Shown here piece after piece: positions 1 through 9,482 of a stretch of 64,000 bases of DNA. Made by a program: the position numbers and the translations under genes. The notes under the pieces were generated by a model, which was not told where the DNA came from, ran no database searches, and was given only the letters and a program-made list of their open reading frames with translations. Position 1 is the stretch's first letter. Each line of letters starts with the position of its first letter. The DNA is from Bacteroidia bacterium (GTDB lineage: Bacteria > Bacteroidota > Bacteroidia > NS11-12g > UBA9320), in assembly GCA_028339355.1 (NCBI GenBank), contig JAOLBX010000002.1, forward strand, positions 56,001 to 120,000, given 5' to 3'.

Positions 1-2
1 GA

Positions 3-164
3 CGTATAGTTGACCTAATGAAACAACCTGAGCTTCTTGAAGGCTGGAACAACAGTTTTAAAAATGGGAATCAGCAGCTTTTAATTCTGAGAACAAATTA
101 CCACAGATACAACCGTGAACCTAAGAAATATAATGTAATGCTCGGTTCAGGCCTACACGCTTAA
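3..164 (+). CDS. C-terminal end of an unrecognised protein (partial)
   Basis: An open frame enters from the left edge and ends at TAA 162-164, giving 53 residues that end in MLGSGLHA. It is rich in Asn, Gln, Leu and Lys (for example QLLILRTNYHRYN) and shows no motif I can assign. It converges on miaB with about 40 nt between the two stop codons. It could be the tail of a larger enzyme, but without the upstream part I assign no function. It is called coding only because the frame stays open to the window edge. Confidence 0.4.
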   Translation, partial: RIVDLMKQPELLEGWNNSFKNGNQQLLILRTNYHRYNREPKKYNVMLGSGLHA

Positions 165-186
165 ACCCACAATACAACGATTTGAC

Positions 187-202
187 CACGCCGGCAGGCG
201 TG
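187..202. repeat. Short hairpin between convergent genes
   Basis: CACGCC and GGCGTG form a 6-bp stem around a GGCA loop, just past the stop codons of both the left partial gene and miaB. There is no T-run on either side, so a classical terminator is doubtful. It may still mark the 3' end of one transcript. Confidence 0.3.
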
Positions 203-205
203 AAC

Positions 206-1594
206 CTACACCCCCACGCCTATCAAACTAGTTATCGTACTGCGTTCTATTCGTACGTCTACGTAGTCTCCCATCTTATAATCTGCTTTTGGGAAAATGA
301 TTTTGATGTTTTGTTCATTGCGTCCCATCCATTCATCTGCATTTTTCTTGCTTTGCATTTCGATTAAGACTCTATGGATTTTGCCTTCTTGGGCTTTATT
401 CCTTCTTTTGGCCACCTCATGTTGTACCTCTATTACCTCTGTCAATCTTCTTTTTTTGATGACTTCTGGAATATCGTCTTCAAACTTACGAGCTGCAAGC
501 GTTCCGGGACGCTCACTATAGAAGTACATATAGCTAAATTCATACTCACACTTCTTCATTAAGTCTAGGGTAGCATGGTGGTCTTCCTCCGTTTCAGAAC
601 AGAAACCGGTAATAATATCGGAACTCACGCTACACTCTGGAAGAATTTCTTTGATACGATTGTATTTCATCTCGTACCACTCACGCGTGTACGTGCGATT
701 CATTTTTTCGAGAATACGTGTACTCCCACTCTGTGCTGGTAAGTGAATGTGTTTGGCTACATTGACATACTTTTTCATCACAAAAAGCACTTCATCGTGT
801 ATGTCTTTGGGGTGGGAGGTTGAAAACCTTACACGCAAGTTTGGATCTACCTGTGCTACCATCTCTAGCAAGTTAGCAAATGAAACACTAATATCTTGCT
901 CTTCTTCTGTTAGTTTATTAAAATCCTTACGGGCTCCACCACCATACCACAGGTATGAATCCACGTTTTGGCCGAGAAGTGTTACCTCTTTGTATCCTTT
1001 GCTTACTAAATCTTGTGCTTCTGCTACTATACTCTCTGGATTTCGGCTACGTTCTCTCCCTCTCGTAAAAGGGACTACACAGAAACTGCACATATTGTCA
1101 CACCCACGTGTGATACTAATAAATGCCGTAACTCCATTGCTGTTTAGTCTTGTAGGTTGTATCTCAGCATACGTCTCTTCTAGACTGAGCATCACATTGA
1201 TAGCTTTGTGGCCGCTTTCTACTTCTTTAAGCAGAATAGGGAGCTCTTTGTAGGCATCTGGCCCAGCCACTATGTCCACAAGCTTTTCTTCTTCGAGCAG
1301 TTGCTTTTTCAGCCTCTCAGCCATGCAACCCAATACTCCAATGGTGAGATTTTTATTTTGCTTCTTATTGTGACGTAAATGTTTAAGCCTATGGCGGATT
1401 TTTTGTTCAGCATTATCGCGTATGGAGCAGGTATTTATAAAAATAATATCTGCTTCCATCTCGTCATTGGTGGTCTCCACCCCTACTTCTGCCATGATAG
1501 ATGCCACCACTTCGCTGTCTGCAAAATTCATCGCACATCCATAACTTTCTATGAAAAGCTTTCTTTTTATATTTTCTTCCAATTTTATTGTCAA
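206..1594 (-). CDS. miaB: tRNA-2-methylthio-N6-dimethylallyladenosine synthase
   Basis: Radical-SAM methylthiotransferase that converts i6A37 to ms2i6A37 in tRNAs reading UNN codons. The three cluster-binding cysteines of the N-terminal UPF0004 domain are present at residues 20 (SYGC), 56 (NTC) and 90 (LGC). The radical-SAM triad CxxxCxxC is in [10 protein letters not shown] near residue 165, and a TRAM-like RNA-binding tail closes the 462-residue protein, normal for the family. The start is TTG at 1594, preceded by a TAACTTTG box 7 nt upstream, and no ATG fits better. Convergent with the left-edge gene, divergent from the lipoprotein gene at 1699. Confidence 0.95.
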   Translation of the reverse strand: MTIKLEENIKRKLFIESYGCAMNFADSEVVASIMAEVGVETTNDEMEADIIFINTCSIRDNAEQKIRHRLKHLRHNKKQNKNLTIGVLGCMAERLKKQLLEEEKLVDIVAGPDAYKELPILLKEVESGHKAINVMLSLEETYAEIQPTRLNSNGVTAFISITRGCDNMCSFCVVPFTRGRERSRNPESIVAEAQDLVSKGYKEVTLLGQNVDSYLWYGGGARKDFNKLTEEEQDISVSFANLLEMVAQVDPNLRVRFSTSHPKDIHDEVLFVMKKYVNVAKHIHLPAQSGSTRILEKMNRTYTREWYEMKYNRIKEILPECSVSSDIITGFCSETEEDHHATLDLMKKCEYEFSYMYFYSERPGTLAARKFEDDIPEVIKKRRLTEVIEVQHEVAKRRNKAQEGKIHRVLIEMQSKKNADEWMGRNEQNIKIIFPKADYKMGDYVDVRIERSTITSLIGVGV

Positions 1595-1601
1595 AGCGGT
1601 G

Positions 1602-1609
1602 CAAAGTTA
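1602..1609 (-). promoter_or_regulatory. -7 box of miaB (TAACTTTG)
   Basis: Matches the Bacteroidota consensus TAnnTTTG. Only 7 nt separate it from the TTG start of miaB, so the transcript is probably leaderless or carries a very short leader. Confidence 0.6.
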
Positions 1610-1698
1610 TACCAACTATTAATTACTAAGTCATGATAATTAATTGAAGTAAGAGAACGAATATTGCACCGAATAAAACATCTAACAATTTAATCAAA

Positions 1699-2454
1699 AT
1701 GAAAAAGACCTTCAATCTATTAATGATCCTAGCACTAGGTGCTGCAGTATTTACTCTAAACTCTTGCAGTGAAGAACCTGCAGAAGACCCAACTCCTGCT
1801 GAAACAATTTGTTATCTGACACAATCTGAGGAAGATGGAGAAGTGACAACTTACAGTTACGACTCTGACAATAATGTAATCTCTTCCATATCATATGGAG
1901 ACACTACCACATTTGAATATTCTGGAGGAAGACTTAACCTTGCTTATGATGGATCCACAGAAGCAACTTTTATATACGAAAGTGGTAATGTACCAAGCAG
2001 AATAAACCTTCAAGAAGACGGCCAAAGTGATGGCTACATTATAATGACGAACACCAACGGTAATATTACTAAAATAGAGCAGCACGATGTTGATGATCAA
2101 ATACAAGATGTGACCTTTGCTACATACGATGCAAATGGTAATCTCCTTTCTGTCATAAACGAAACTTGGGATGCTGATCTTAAAGAATTTGAGACCATGG
2201 CAGAAATTACAAACATTGTAACTGATGGTAAAAAAAATCCATACTCAACAAGTCTTGCTCTCATCTATGCAGATCTTGAGAATCCATTAAACTTTGGTCA
2301 ATCAAATATCGTGTCTGGTGATTTTGTTGTTTTTGATCAAGCTGTTCCTGTGACCAGCAGTTATACTTATAACGCTAACAATTATCCAACATCTTCAGTT
2401 TTGACGGCTCTTGGAGAAGAGACAATATTTAACTTCACGTACAACTGTAAGTAA
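1699..2454 (+). CDS. Secreted lipoprotein with YD-like repeats
   Basis: 251-residue protein with a lipoprotein signal peptide ending in LNSC (Cys about residue 23) followed by an acidic, Pro-rich linker (EEPAEDPTP). Lgt and Lsp should process it to a lipid-anchored envelope protein. The rest alternates short strands with turns containing YSYDSDNN, ATYDANGN and YTYNANNY, resembling the YD/RHS-type repeats in bacteroidete surface proteins. No enzyme motif is visible. It has a decayed tandem paralogue immediately downstream, and both end in the same NFTYNCK / TFTYDCK-type tail. Function unknown; an intrinsic terminator follows the stop. Confidence 0.75.
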   Translation: MKKTFNLLMILALGAAVFTLNSCSEEPAEDPTPAETICYLTQSEEDGEVTTYSYDSDNNVISSISYGDTTTFEYSGGRLNLAYDGSTEATFIYESGNVPSRINLQEDGQSDGYIIMTNTNGNITKIEQHDVDDQIQDVTFATYDANGNLLSVINETWDADLKEFETMAEITNIVTDGKKNPYSTSLALIYADLENPLNFGQSNIVSGDFVVFDQAVPVTSSYTYNANNYPTSSVLTALGEETIFNFTYNCK

Positions 2455-2472
2455 AACATTCTAACAAAATTG

Positions 2473-2508
2473 AAAAGGCTGTATCTATGAATAGGTGCAG
2501 CCTTTTTT
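2473..2508 (+). terminator. Rho-independent terminator
   Basis: AAAGGCTG (2474-2481) pairs with CAGCCTTT (2498-2505) and runs into six T. It directly follows the lipoprotein gene ending at 2454. Confidence 0.8.
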
Positions 2509-2523
2509 CATTTATTTACATTT

Positions 2524-3315
2524 ATTAAATTATCATTCAAACTAATAATAATACTTTTCCTAGGAGCAGGCATAGTTACTCTTTCTTCTTGTGGTGATGG
2601 AAATAAAGATGATCCGGAACCAACAGAGACGACACCAACTTACAAACTTACCAGCACAAATGAGGTAAGCCAAGGGTCTGGGTTTGCTACTACGTATTCT
2701 TACGACGCGAGTGGTATCCTGACTTCTTACAACAGTGATGGGTTTACAGTGAATTTCACCTATATCGACGGAAGAGTGAATACGATGTCTACGACCGACG
2801 TCTTAGCTACAGCAAAGTATGACGATGATGGAAATATTCCCGAAAGAATAACATTGATGGTAGAAGGTGATACTTCTTTTATCCGATTTGAATATACTAG
2901 CGACCAAATCACAACTATAGAAGACCACTTCATAGAAGACGGCATCTCAGAATTAGCATACGTTTCGTTCATCAGCTACAATTCTGACGGGACTCTCAAT
3001 AGTGTCACAGAACAAGAGTATGACGCAGATTCGGAGACAACCGAAACACTAAGCACTATAAAGAACATCACCTCTGACGATAAAATAAATCCATATATTG
3101 CTAGTCAAGCTCCCATACTCATTTCCTTACTAAAAGAAAACTATGATAAATTGGGGAAAGGGAATATTTCAACTGCTGAGTATGATTAAATGATCAACGA
3201 ACCCTCAAACATAACAAATACTTATACCTATAATAATGAGGGCTATCCTATATCTGCTAATCAGAAAGGTTTCTCAGACGAGACTAATTTCACGTTTACC
3301 TACGATTGCAAGTAA
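2524..3315 (+). pseudogene. Decayed paralogue of the upstream YD-like lipoprotein
   Basis: One frame from 2524 to 3315 (264 codons) encodes a lipoprotein signal peptide (LFLGAGIVTLSSC), a DPEPTETTPT linker, the same repeats (YSYDASG, YNSDG, YTYNNEG) and a closing FTFTYDCK that matches the gene at 1699. Two defects are visible. The expected ATG-AAA start reads ATT-AAA at 2524, and an in-frame TAA lies at 3187-3189, about 41 codons before the natural stop. Reading resumes in the same frame at an ATG immediately after the stop. The only open frame with a normal start codon (GTG 2749) would lack the signal peptide. Probably a pseudogene; translation from ATT giving a truncated lipoprotein is possible. 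Confidence 0.75.
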
Positions 3316-3335
3316 TTGTGATCATTAAAAAATGC

Positions 3336-3364
3336 AAAGCCTGAGCTATTAGCTCGGACTTTTT
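3336..3364 (+). terminator. Rho-independent terminator
   Basis: AAAGCCTGAGCT (3336-3347) and AGCTCGGACTTT (3351-3362) form a stem with one mismatch and one G-U pair, followed by a T-run. It closes the decayed lipoprotein unit. Confidence 0.65.
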
Positions 3365-3372
3365 ATTTACAT

Positions 3373-3380
3373 TAAATTTG
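3373..3380 (+). promoter_or_regulatory. -7 box of the GSCFA gene (TAAATTTG)
   Basis: Perfect TAnnTTTG match, 7 nt before the TTG start at 3388. It supports that start and implies a leader of only a few nucleotides. Confidence 0.6.
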
Positions 3381-3387
3381 CCCAAGA

Positions 3388-4314
3388 TTGAAACTAAAAA
3401 TTGATTTCGAAATACCTAAAAAAGTACTGGCCTCGAATTGGCCGTCTTTTTTTTTGATAGGTTCGTGCTTCGCCGAAAGTCAAGCAGAACGAATGGGAAA
3501 AATGATGCTTGATAACTATTCCAATCCTTTTGGTATTTTGTACAATCCCATAAGCATAGAAAAAATCATTCGAAGAATCTCCAATAATCAGAAGTACTCC
3601 ACCACGAATTTTGATTACAGAAAGGATTATTTCTCGTTCGAACATCACGGTAATTTCAAATATAAAACCGTAGAAAATGCCATTACAGATTCCAATAAAA
3701 AATTGGACGATGCTCATACCTTTCTAAAAAATGCTAATGTGGTTGTGCTGACTTTGGGCACTTCATTGGTCTACATTCAAGATAATGAAGTCGTGGCTAA
3801 CTGCCATAAGCTGCCAAACAATGAATTTGAACAACGTCAATTATCTTTTGACGAAGTCAAAACATCGATCGAAAACATAATACAAAACATCCGCATCATA
3901 AATGCACATGCACACATACTATTTACTGTAAGCCCTATTCGTCATCTGCGGAGCGGAATAAAAGAAAGCAGCAGAACGAAAGCAGTATTATTGGCGGCAA
4001 TACATCAAGTAATTGAGACCCTCGACAACGTTTCATATTTTCCTTCCTTCGAAATTTTTATAGATGAATTAAGAGATTATCGCTTTGCGAAAGAGGATTT
4101 AACTCATCCCTCTCTGCAAGCAGAAAATTACATATGGGAACGTTTCTGTGAAACATACTTCTCATCAGAAACCATAAAAATACTGAAAGACGCAAACAAG
4201 TATAATCAATTTGCTTCTCACAGACCCATACACTCCAATGAACTGCATAATTTGCAAGTAGCCGAAAAAAAGTCTGCATTGCTGAATAAACATCCATTTT
4301 TGAATATTAAATGA
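3388..4314 (+). CDS. GSCFA-domain protein
   Basis: 308 residues with the signature GSCFAES about 27 residues from the N-terminus, which names the GSCFA family, and a conserved later segment VSPIRHLRSG. GSCFA proteins are predicted SGNH-like hydrolases or acyltransferases, often near polysaccharide genes; the substrate is unknown. In GSCFA the Ser would be the candidate nucleophile and the His of PIRH a candidate catalytic partner (inference). The TTG start is supported by the box at 3373. A run of nine T (3447-3455) lies inside the coding sequence near codon 20. The stop overlaps the next start (ATGA), so it is co-translated with the reductase downstream. Confidence 0.8.
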   Translation: MKLKIDFEIPKKVLASNWPSFFLIGSCFAESQAERMGKMMLDNYSNPFGILYNPISIEKIIRRISNNQKYSTTNFDYRKDYFSFEHHGNFKYKTVENAITDSNKKLDDAHTFLKNANVVVLTLGTSLVYIQDNEVVANCHKLPNNEFEQRQLSFDEVKTSIENIIQNIRIINAHAHILFTVSPIRHLRSGIKESSRTKAVLLAAIHQVIETLDNVSYFPSFEIFIDELRDYRFAKEDLTHPSLQAENYIWERFCETYFSSETIKILKDANKYNQFASHRPIHSNELHNLQVAEKKSALLNKHPFLNIK

Positions 4315-5210
4315 AAAAAGTACTTATAACAGGTAGCAACGGGTTATTGGGCCAAAAGCTACTCGACCTTTATCTTACAAATGATAAAATAAAAATAATT
4401 GCGACCGCACGAGGAGCTAATAGATATCCAATAAAGGCAGGATATACTTATACTTCAATGGATATCACAGATGAGACATCTGTTCAGCAAGTGATAGCGG
4501 AGCATACACCGGACTGCATTATAAATACTGCTGCCATGACGAATGTAGATATCTGCGAATCTGATAAAGAAGGATGTGATAAGCTAAATATAGATGCGGT
4601 ATCTTATTTAGTAAAAGCGGCAAATGCGAATAATGCTCACCTCATTCATCTAAGTACTGACTTTATTTTTGATGGGAAGAATGGTCCATACACTGAAGAA
4701 GATGAACCTAATCCACTAAGCCACTATGGACTTAGTAAGCTAAAGTCAGAGACAATTATTCAGGAGAAATGCAACAAGTGGAGTATCGCACGTACTGTAT
4801 TGGTATACGGCGTGGTGCAAGATATGAGCAGAAGTAATATTGTGCTTTGGGCAAAAGGAGCATTGGAAAAAGGGCAACCCATTAATGTGGTAAATGACCA
4901 ATTTAGGAGTCCTACTTTGGCAGAAGACTTAGCCAAAGGCTGTCAACTTGTAGAGGAAAAAGAAGCCGAGGGTATATATAACATAAGCGGAAAAGACCAA
5001 ATGAGTATACTCGAAATAGTACACCGAGTAGCGGATTATTTCAAACTAGATAAATCAATAATAAGCGTGGTGAGTAGCAGCACACTAAATCAAGCCGCCA
5101 AGCGTCCTCCGCTTACAGGTTTTGATCTCACAAAAAGCAGAAAGGTGCTGGGTTATGAGCCTCGTAGCTTTGAGGAAGGTATTGCAGTATTAATGGAGCA
5201 GGTGGGATGA
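4311..5210 (+). CDS. RmlD-like NAD(P)-dependent sugar reductase
   Basis: 299-residue short-chain dehydrogenase of the dTDP-4-dehydrorhamnose reductase (RmlD) type. The nucleotide-binding motif GSNGLLG is at residues 8-14, NTAAMTNVD marks the active-site pocket, and the catalytic YxxxK is in HYGLSKLK. It should reduce a 4-keto nucleotide sugar in the cytoplasm. It overlaps the GSCFA gene by 4 nt, which suggests that the two act together, perhaps in capsule or glycan modification. No other rhamnose genes (rmlABC) are nearby, so the exact substrate is open. Confidence 0.8.
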   Translation: MKKVLITGSNGLLGQKLLDLYLTNDKIKIIATARGANRYPIKAGYTYTSMDITDETSVQQVIAEHTPDCIINTAAMTNVDICESDKEGCDKLNIDAVSYLVKAANANNAHLIHLSTDFIFDGKNGPYTEEDEPNPLSHYGLSKLKSETIIQEKCNKWSIARTVLVYGVVQDMSRSNIVLWAKGALEKGQPINVVNDQFRSPTLAEDLAKGCQLVEEKEAEGIYNISGKDQMSILEIVHRVADYFKLDKSIISVVSSSTLNQAAKRPPLTGFDLTKSRKVLGYEPRSFEEGIAVLMEQVG

Positions 5211-5227
5211 GTAAGCAACATATTTGT

Positions 5228-5235
5228 TAGATTTG
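5228..5235 (+). promoter_or_regulatory. -7 box (TAGATTTG) of the T9SS cargo gene
   Basis: TAnnTTTG match ending 13 nt before ATG 5249. Confidence 0.5.
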
Positions 5236-5248
5236 TGTCTAACAGTAT

Positions 5249-7567
5249 ATGAGAAACATTCTTCTTACCGCAGTATTCACTTGTTTGTTTATTCTTGGTT
5301 TTGCTCAATACAGCAATCCATACAGAATGACACATGATGGCACCAATTACCTGATAACAAATAAAGGAAATGGCACCGTAAGCAAGTTAGACTCAACCTA
5401 CACGCATACCACAATAATATCTGGGCTTCAGTCACCCAATGACATTTTTTATGGCAGTATAGCTGGCAATAATGTAATTATCATTATAGATAGCAATACG
5501 ATCAAACTATACGATTCTACTTCTCACGCCAATCTATTAAGCATTCCAATAACAGGCGTAACAGAAGCCCACGATGGTATATTTAATCCGAGTAATTCAA
5601 ATGAGTTTTTCATAAGCGATAGAGCTGGCAACAAAATAGTAAAAGGCTCCATTGGCTCAGCCCCATTTTACAATGTGACTTTCAGCACTTTTGTGGCTAG
5701 CATTACTAAACCCGCAGGAATGATTATCAATAATCAAGGAAAGCTCTTAGTGGTTTCTGATACCGCCAATGCAAAAGTTTACGAAGTGAATACAAGTACG
5801 GGAGCGGTTTCTGCAGTCCTATCGTCTTCATTCGATAATTTTAATGACCTAGCTCAAGACAACGAAGGAAACTACTATGTGACTTGCTGGGGCAATAGCA
5901 ATCTATACAGGTATTCTTCTGCTTGGACAAACCCATACTCTGTGGCTACTTTTAATCATCCTAGCGGTCTATATGCCAACATAAATGACGACATACTTGG
6001 AATAACCTGTACCAATTGTCAAAAAGTAGAATTCAAATTCTTTCATTTATTCAGTCCACTGAACGATGTAATAACGTGTGCCGAAGACAGTTTTTTTGTA
6101 AGTTTCACTCCTTCATACAACGGAATAGGTACCTACAAAACTGGCAATAAATTTTTGGTCCAAATGAGCGACAGCAACGGAAACTTTGACTCTCCTGTAG
6201 AAATAGGTAGTGTAAATAGTGCCACACGTCCTTCAGATATAAAAGCATCTGTACCTTATGGCAAGTATGCCGCCACGGGACACAAGTACCGTCTTGCCTC
6301 TACATCTCCTTCAGTGCTTAGTTATTTCACTAAAGATCTAACTATAAAATCAACTCCAGATGCTGCACTAACTGAGGGTGACACTCTGTATGGTTGTATA
6401 AATACGGAAGTAGCACTCACCCATGATTACCAACCCTCCTATGAATACTCTTTCTTCCCCCCTGTACCTATAATATTTAAGGATTCTATAACCTTTGGTT
6501 TTACCAGTAGTGCTAGCGGCATGTTCAACTTCACATATCAAGAGCGTGATACTAATTCAGGATGTGTAGCTATAAACATGTTAACAATTAATATATCCAA
6601 TGAGCTGAAATTAAGCGGATTGGCAGATAGTCTAAGTATGTGCAAAGGGGACACTATGGATATAGGAATAGAAGGTCCCGCTTATAAATACATCTGGCAA
6701 CCTAATAGTGATCTGAGTCCATTGACGAGCTCTAATCCTATGTATAGTGGCGATAGTTCGCTATTATTTCATGTAGAATTTAGTGATAGCAACTCTACAT
6801 GCTTCGGTACAGATAGTGTATTTGTGCAAGTAAATCCACTTCCATCCTTTGCTTTTACGCTACAAGAATTGGTTTACTGCAAAGGTGACACAGTCGGTTT
6901 TCAAGACTACATAATAAATGACACTACTACGAATACAGCGGATCTATTCGAATATGAAATAGCAGGGGTTGAAAAGGACTCTTTCGGAATTTATACCAAT
7001 CTTCTTGTAGCTCGATATCCTTATACGATAACATATACCAATCAAAGCACCGGTTGCTATGATGTTTTTGGAAATCAGCTAAACATACTTCACAGAGGTG
7101 ATTCTTTAGTAATAGCATACGATGGAGCTGCTCAATCGTTCAAGGCTACGGAGCACAATACTTTAGGGACAGGCATCGTATTGTGGAAAATCAATGGTAC
7201 AACGGTAGCTGATAATCAAGACACACTCTCAGTAAACAGGCTGCAAGATGGAGACACCTTGACAGCTGAACTCACATCATCTTATGAGTGCAAGCTAACC
7301 TCAAACCGCATTATTTGGAAAACACTTTCTATAGAACAAAACAGCATTAGCTTTGGTATTATTCCTAATCCTTCTCAAGGTATGTTTCAAATTGCTGGGC
7401 TAAATAATATCACCGAAGTGAAAATATTTGACATGAACGGAAAGTTGGTTTTTTATTCAAACTCAGCAGATAACAACCGCATAGAAACAGAAAATCTAAA
7501 AGGACTCTATCTTATAGAAATACGCACGAAAGACGGAACTGGAAGGGAAAGGCTAATAATAGAATAG
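5249..7567 (+). CDS. Large secreted protein, NHL/SMP-30-like propeller with T9SS sorting domain
   Basis: 772 residues. A cleavable signal peptide (LLTAVFTCLFILGFAQ) precedes an N-terminal half of repeated strands such as FYGSIAGNN, DGIFNPSN and DLAQDNEGNYYVTCWG, which resemble a six-bladed NHL/SMP-30-like propeller. Then come beta-sandwich-like segments with VNPLPSFAF, typical of bacteroidete surface proteins. The last 75 residues (IIPNPSQGMFQI to RERLIIE) are a type A T9SS C-terminal sorting domain, so the protein should be exported across the outer membrane and anchored or released. The ligand is unknown. Its stop abuts that of the convergent UbiA gene with no spacer. Confidence 0.85.
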   Translation: MRNILLTAVFTCLFILGFAQYSNPYRMTHDGTNYLITNKGNGTVSKLDSTYTHTTIISGLQSPNDIFYGSIAGNNVIIIIDSNTIKLYDSTSHANLLSIPITGVTEAHDGIFNPSNSNEFFISDRAGNKIVKGSIGSAPFYNVTFSTFVASITKPAGMIINNQGKLLVVSDTANAKVYEVNTSTGAVSAVLSSSFDNFNDLAQDNEGNYYVTCWGNSNLYRYSSAWTNPYSVATFNHPSGLYANINDDILGITCTNCQKVEFKFFHLFSPLNDVITCAEDSFFVSFTPSYNGIGTYKTGNKFLVQMSDSNGNFDSPVEIGSVNSATRPSDIKASVPYGKYAATGHKYRLASTSPSVLSYFTKDLTIKSTPDAALTEGDTLYGCINTEVALTHDYQPSYEYSFFPPVPIIFKDSITFGFTSSASGMFNFTYQERDTNSGCVAINMLTINISNELKLSGLADSLSMCKGDTMDIGIEGPAYKYIWQPNSDLSPLTSSNPMYSGDSSLLFHVEFSDSNSTCFGTDSVFVQVNPLPSFAFTLQELVYCKGDTVGFQDYIINDTTTNTADLFEYEIAGVEKDSFGIYTNLLVARYPYTITYTNQSTGCYDVFGNQLNILHRGDSLVIAYDGAAQSFKATEHNTLGTGIVLWKINGTTVADNQDTLSVNRLQDGDTLTAELTSSYECKLTSNRIIWKTLSIEQNSISFGIIPNPSQGMFQIAGLNNITEVKIFDMNGKLVFYSNSADNNRIETENLKGLYLIEIRTKDGTGRERLIIE

Positions 7568-8437
7568 CTATAGCCATACTATCCCAATCATAAATAGTAA
7601 AATCACCAGTTGGAGTATTCTCCGCAGTGATGTAGCTGGTTTTTCTATAAGAAAAATCATTGCCATTTTAAGCAATGCTATCGCTCCAAATACATAGAAG
7701 AACTCAGGTTTGGTATCAAGCCAAATAAACACGGCATCTACTATGAAACTTAAAAGCAATATGGCTTGAAAAAGTCTTTTACTTGGCTCTAACCCAATAT
7801 CTGTAGCAATGCTTCTGTAACCAAATACCAAATCTCCTTTCAGCGACATAATGTCCTTGTGTATTTCTCTGGCAAAGAGTACTAGAAACAAACTAGTGCC
7901 GTACAAGAAAAAATCCAATGTAAAAAGCTTGAAATAAAATACCAAACCAAAAAAGGCAAAAACAGTAAGAAAACTTGCGGCTAACTCACTTAGCAAAACC
8001 ATCCGACTTAGCTTATGCGAGTAAAACCATAGTGCAAAAGCATAAAACAAAAAGAACATAAAAATACCAGGAGAAGCATATAACGCTATAGACAAACCTA
8101 CAAAGTTAAGCAGCAGATAAAAATTGAGCTTAAATCCTCGACTCACAATATTTTGAAAACGCGTACGATGAGGCCTATTAATTAGATCTTTTTCTACATC
8201 GTAAAAGTTATTAATGATATACCCCCCGGCTAAGATGAGTGCTGTAGAAACTATTATAAGATGAACATTTATTTCTGCTAGCGATGAAAGGATATTTTCT
8301 TTTGTATTGAAGGCAAAAAGGAACGCAACATACTGAGCTGCAGCGGTAAACAGTACATTTTTCCAGCGTACAGAAGAAAGTAGTGCTATGATTTTGAGAT
8401 AAACTGAATCGCGTTTTTGTATAGACTTCGCGGACAC
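7568..8437 (-). CDS. UbiA-family prenyltransferase
   Basis: 289-residue integral membrane protein with about eight hydrophobic segments and the first Asp-rich prenyl-diphosphate motif NNFYDVEKDLINRP (NxxxDxxxD) near residue 85. A second acidic motif is in AREIHKDIMSLKGD. Members transfer a polyprenyl chain to an acceptor in the membrane. Bacteroidete homologues next to mevalonate genes are commonly annotated as geranylgeranylglycerol-phosphate geranylgeranyltransferase, but that specificity is not provable here and a menaquinone-type acceptor is possible. The start is GTG 8437, 13 nt after mevalonate kinase on the same strand, so the two are probably one operon. Confidence 0.8.
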   Translation of the reverse strand: MSAKSIQKRDSVYLKIIALLSSVRWKNVLFTAAAQYVAFLFAFNTKENILSSLAEINVHLIIVSTALILAGGYIINNFYDVEKDLINRPHRTRFQNIVSRGFKLNFYLLLNFVGLSIALYASPGIFMFFLFYAFALWFYSHKLSRMVLLSELAASFLTVFAFFGLVFYFKLFTLDFFLYGTSLFLVLFAREIHKDIMSLKGDLVFGYRSIATDIGLEPSKRLFQAILLLSFIVDAVFIWLDTKPEFFYVFGAIALLKMAMIFLIEKPATSLRRILQLVILLFMIGIVWL

Positions 8438-8450
8438 AGTTATAGGATAA

Positions 8451-9380
8451 TTAGATGCGTTGAACTAATTCTAACTGATAGCCTTTCAACTCTTCCTGAG
8501 CTTTGGCGTAGTCACGAGTAAAACCAAGGATATATCCTCCTCCTCCGCTTCCGCAAAGTTTCAGATAGTAATCTCCAGTTTCAATACCTTTCTTCCAAAT
8601 GTCTTGAAAAGCATCTGGTATCATAGGACTAAAATTTTGAAGCAATAAGGCAGAAAGTTGTTTTAAATTTCCGAACAATGGATTGAAATCACCTTTGAGA
8701 AATGACTTGATACACTCATCGTTGTACTTCTTCAACTCGGTTTTCATCATCTTACGAAAACCTTGCTCTTTCATCTTTTCCATAAAAATCTGAACCATAG
8801 GCTGAGTTTCACCTGGCTCGTTTGTATTGAGCAAGAAGATCGCTCCTTTACTATCGTCCGTTTCTTGTGGAAGTCCTACAGTATCCAACTCCTCTTTTGA
8901 CTTGATTACTACCGGTAGGTTTAGGTAACAAATTAATGGATCTAGCCCTGAACTTTTACCGTGAAAATGAGACTCCATCTGTCCAAAGATGGCTTTCAGT
9001 TTTGAAAGCTCTCCTTTGTTGATATTCTCTGGATCTATTTTACCGGTGGCATATTTATTATAAATAGCTGCTACAAGAGCTCCACTACTGCCTACACCAA
9101 AACCTTGAGGGATAGACGAATCAAAGGCTATACCCGCTTTAATGTCTTTTTTGAATGCTGCTAAATCTAGCTTTGCAACTGCTTCTCCGCTTACATCCAG
9201 GTAAGACAGGTACGTGAAAAAAGTACGTAAATGCTCGTTAGACTCAGAGTATTTATCTGTCGCAAAATGAAACTTCCCTTTGTAAAAATTATACGGTATT
9301 GAAAGGCCCATAGCATCTTGAATAATACCATACTCTCCAAAGAGAAGTATCTTGCTATAGAAAAGTGATTCTTTGATCAT
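8451..9380 (-). CDS. mvk: Mevalonate kinase (GHMP family)
   Basis: 309-residue GHMP kinase that phosphorylates mevalonate at the 5 position. Motif 1 (SKILLFGEYGII) is near the N-terminus, the glycine-rich ATP loop GFGVGSSGALVAAIY about residue 100, and motif 3 (CGSGGGGYILGF) near the C-terminus. HGKSSGLDP carries the Asp expected to be catalytic. Neighbours are a UbiA prenyltransferase and, further upstream, the decarboxylase and second GHMP kinase of the same pathway. A TACCTTTG box lies 17 nt before ATG 9380. Confidence 0.85.
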   Translation of the reverse strand: MIKESLFYSKILLFGEYGIIQDAMGLSIPYNFYKGKFHFATDKYSESNEHLRTFFTYLSYLDVSGEAVAKLDLAAFKKDIKAGIAFDSSIPQGFGVGSSGALVAAIYNKYATGKIDPENINKGELSKLKAIFGQMESHFHGKSSGLDPLICYLNLPVVIKSKEELDTVGLPQETDDSKGAIFLLNTNEPGETQPMVQIFMEKMKEQGFRKMMKTELKKYNDECIKSFLKGDFNPLFGNLKQLSALLLQNFSPMIPDAFQDIWKKGIETGDYYLKLCGSGGGGYILGFTRDYAKAQEELKGYQLELVQRI

Positions 9381-9397
9381 TGGTACTAGTTGTTGAG

Positions 9398-9405
9398 CAA
9401 AGGTA
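9398..9405 (-). promoter_or_regulatory. -7 box (TACCTTTG) of the mevalonate kinase-UbiA unit
   Basis: Perfect TAnnTTTG match 17 nt upstream of ATG 9380. The same octamer lies before the decarboxylase, GHMP kinase and gpsA genes. Confidence 0.55.
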
Positions 9406-9482
9406 GTTAACTTTTGCCTTTTGCTCTAAACATTGTAAACACGAAGATATTGTTTTAGTTTGGAGTGAAGCGTAAAAAGTGA

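Noticed and set aside
187-202. Terminator of miaB
   Set aside because: Stable stem but no U-tract on either strand; listed only as a hairpin.
747-1253. 168-codon plus-strand frame inside miaB
   Set aside because: Antisense shadow of a well-conserved gene; no promoter and no family match.
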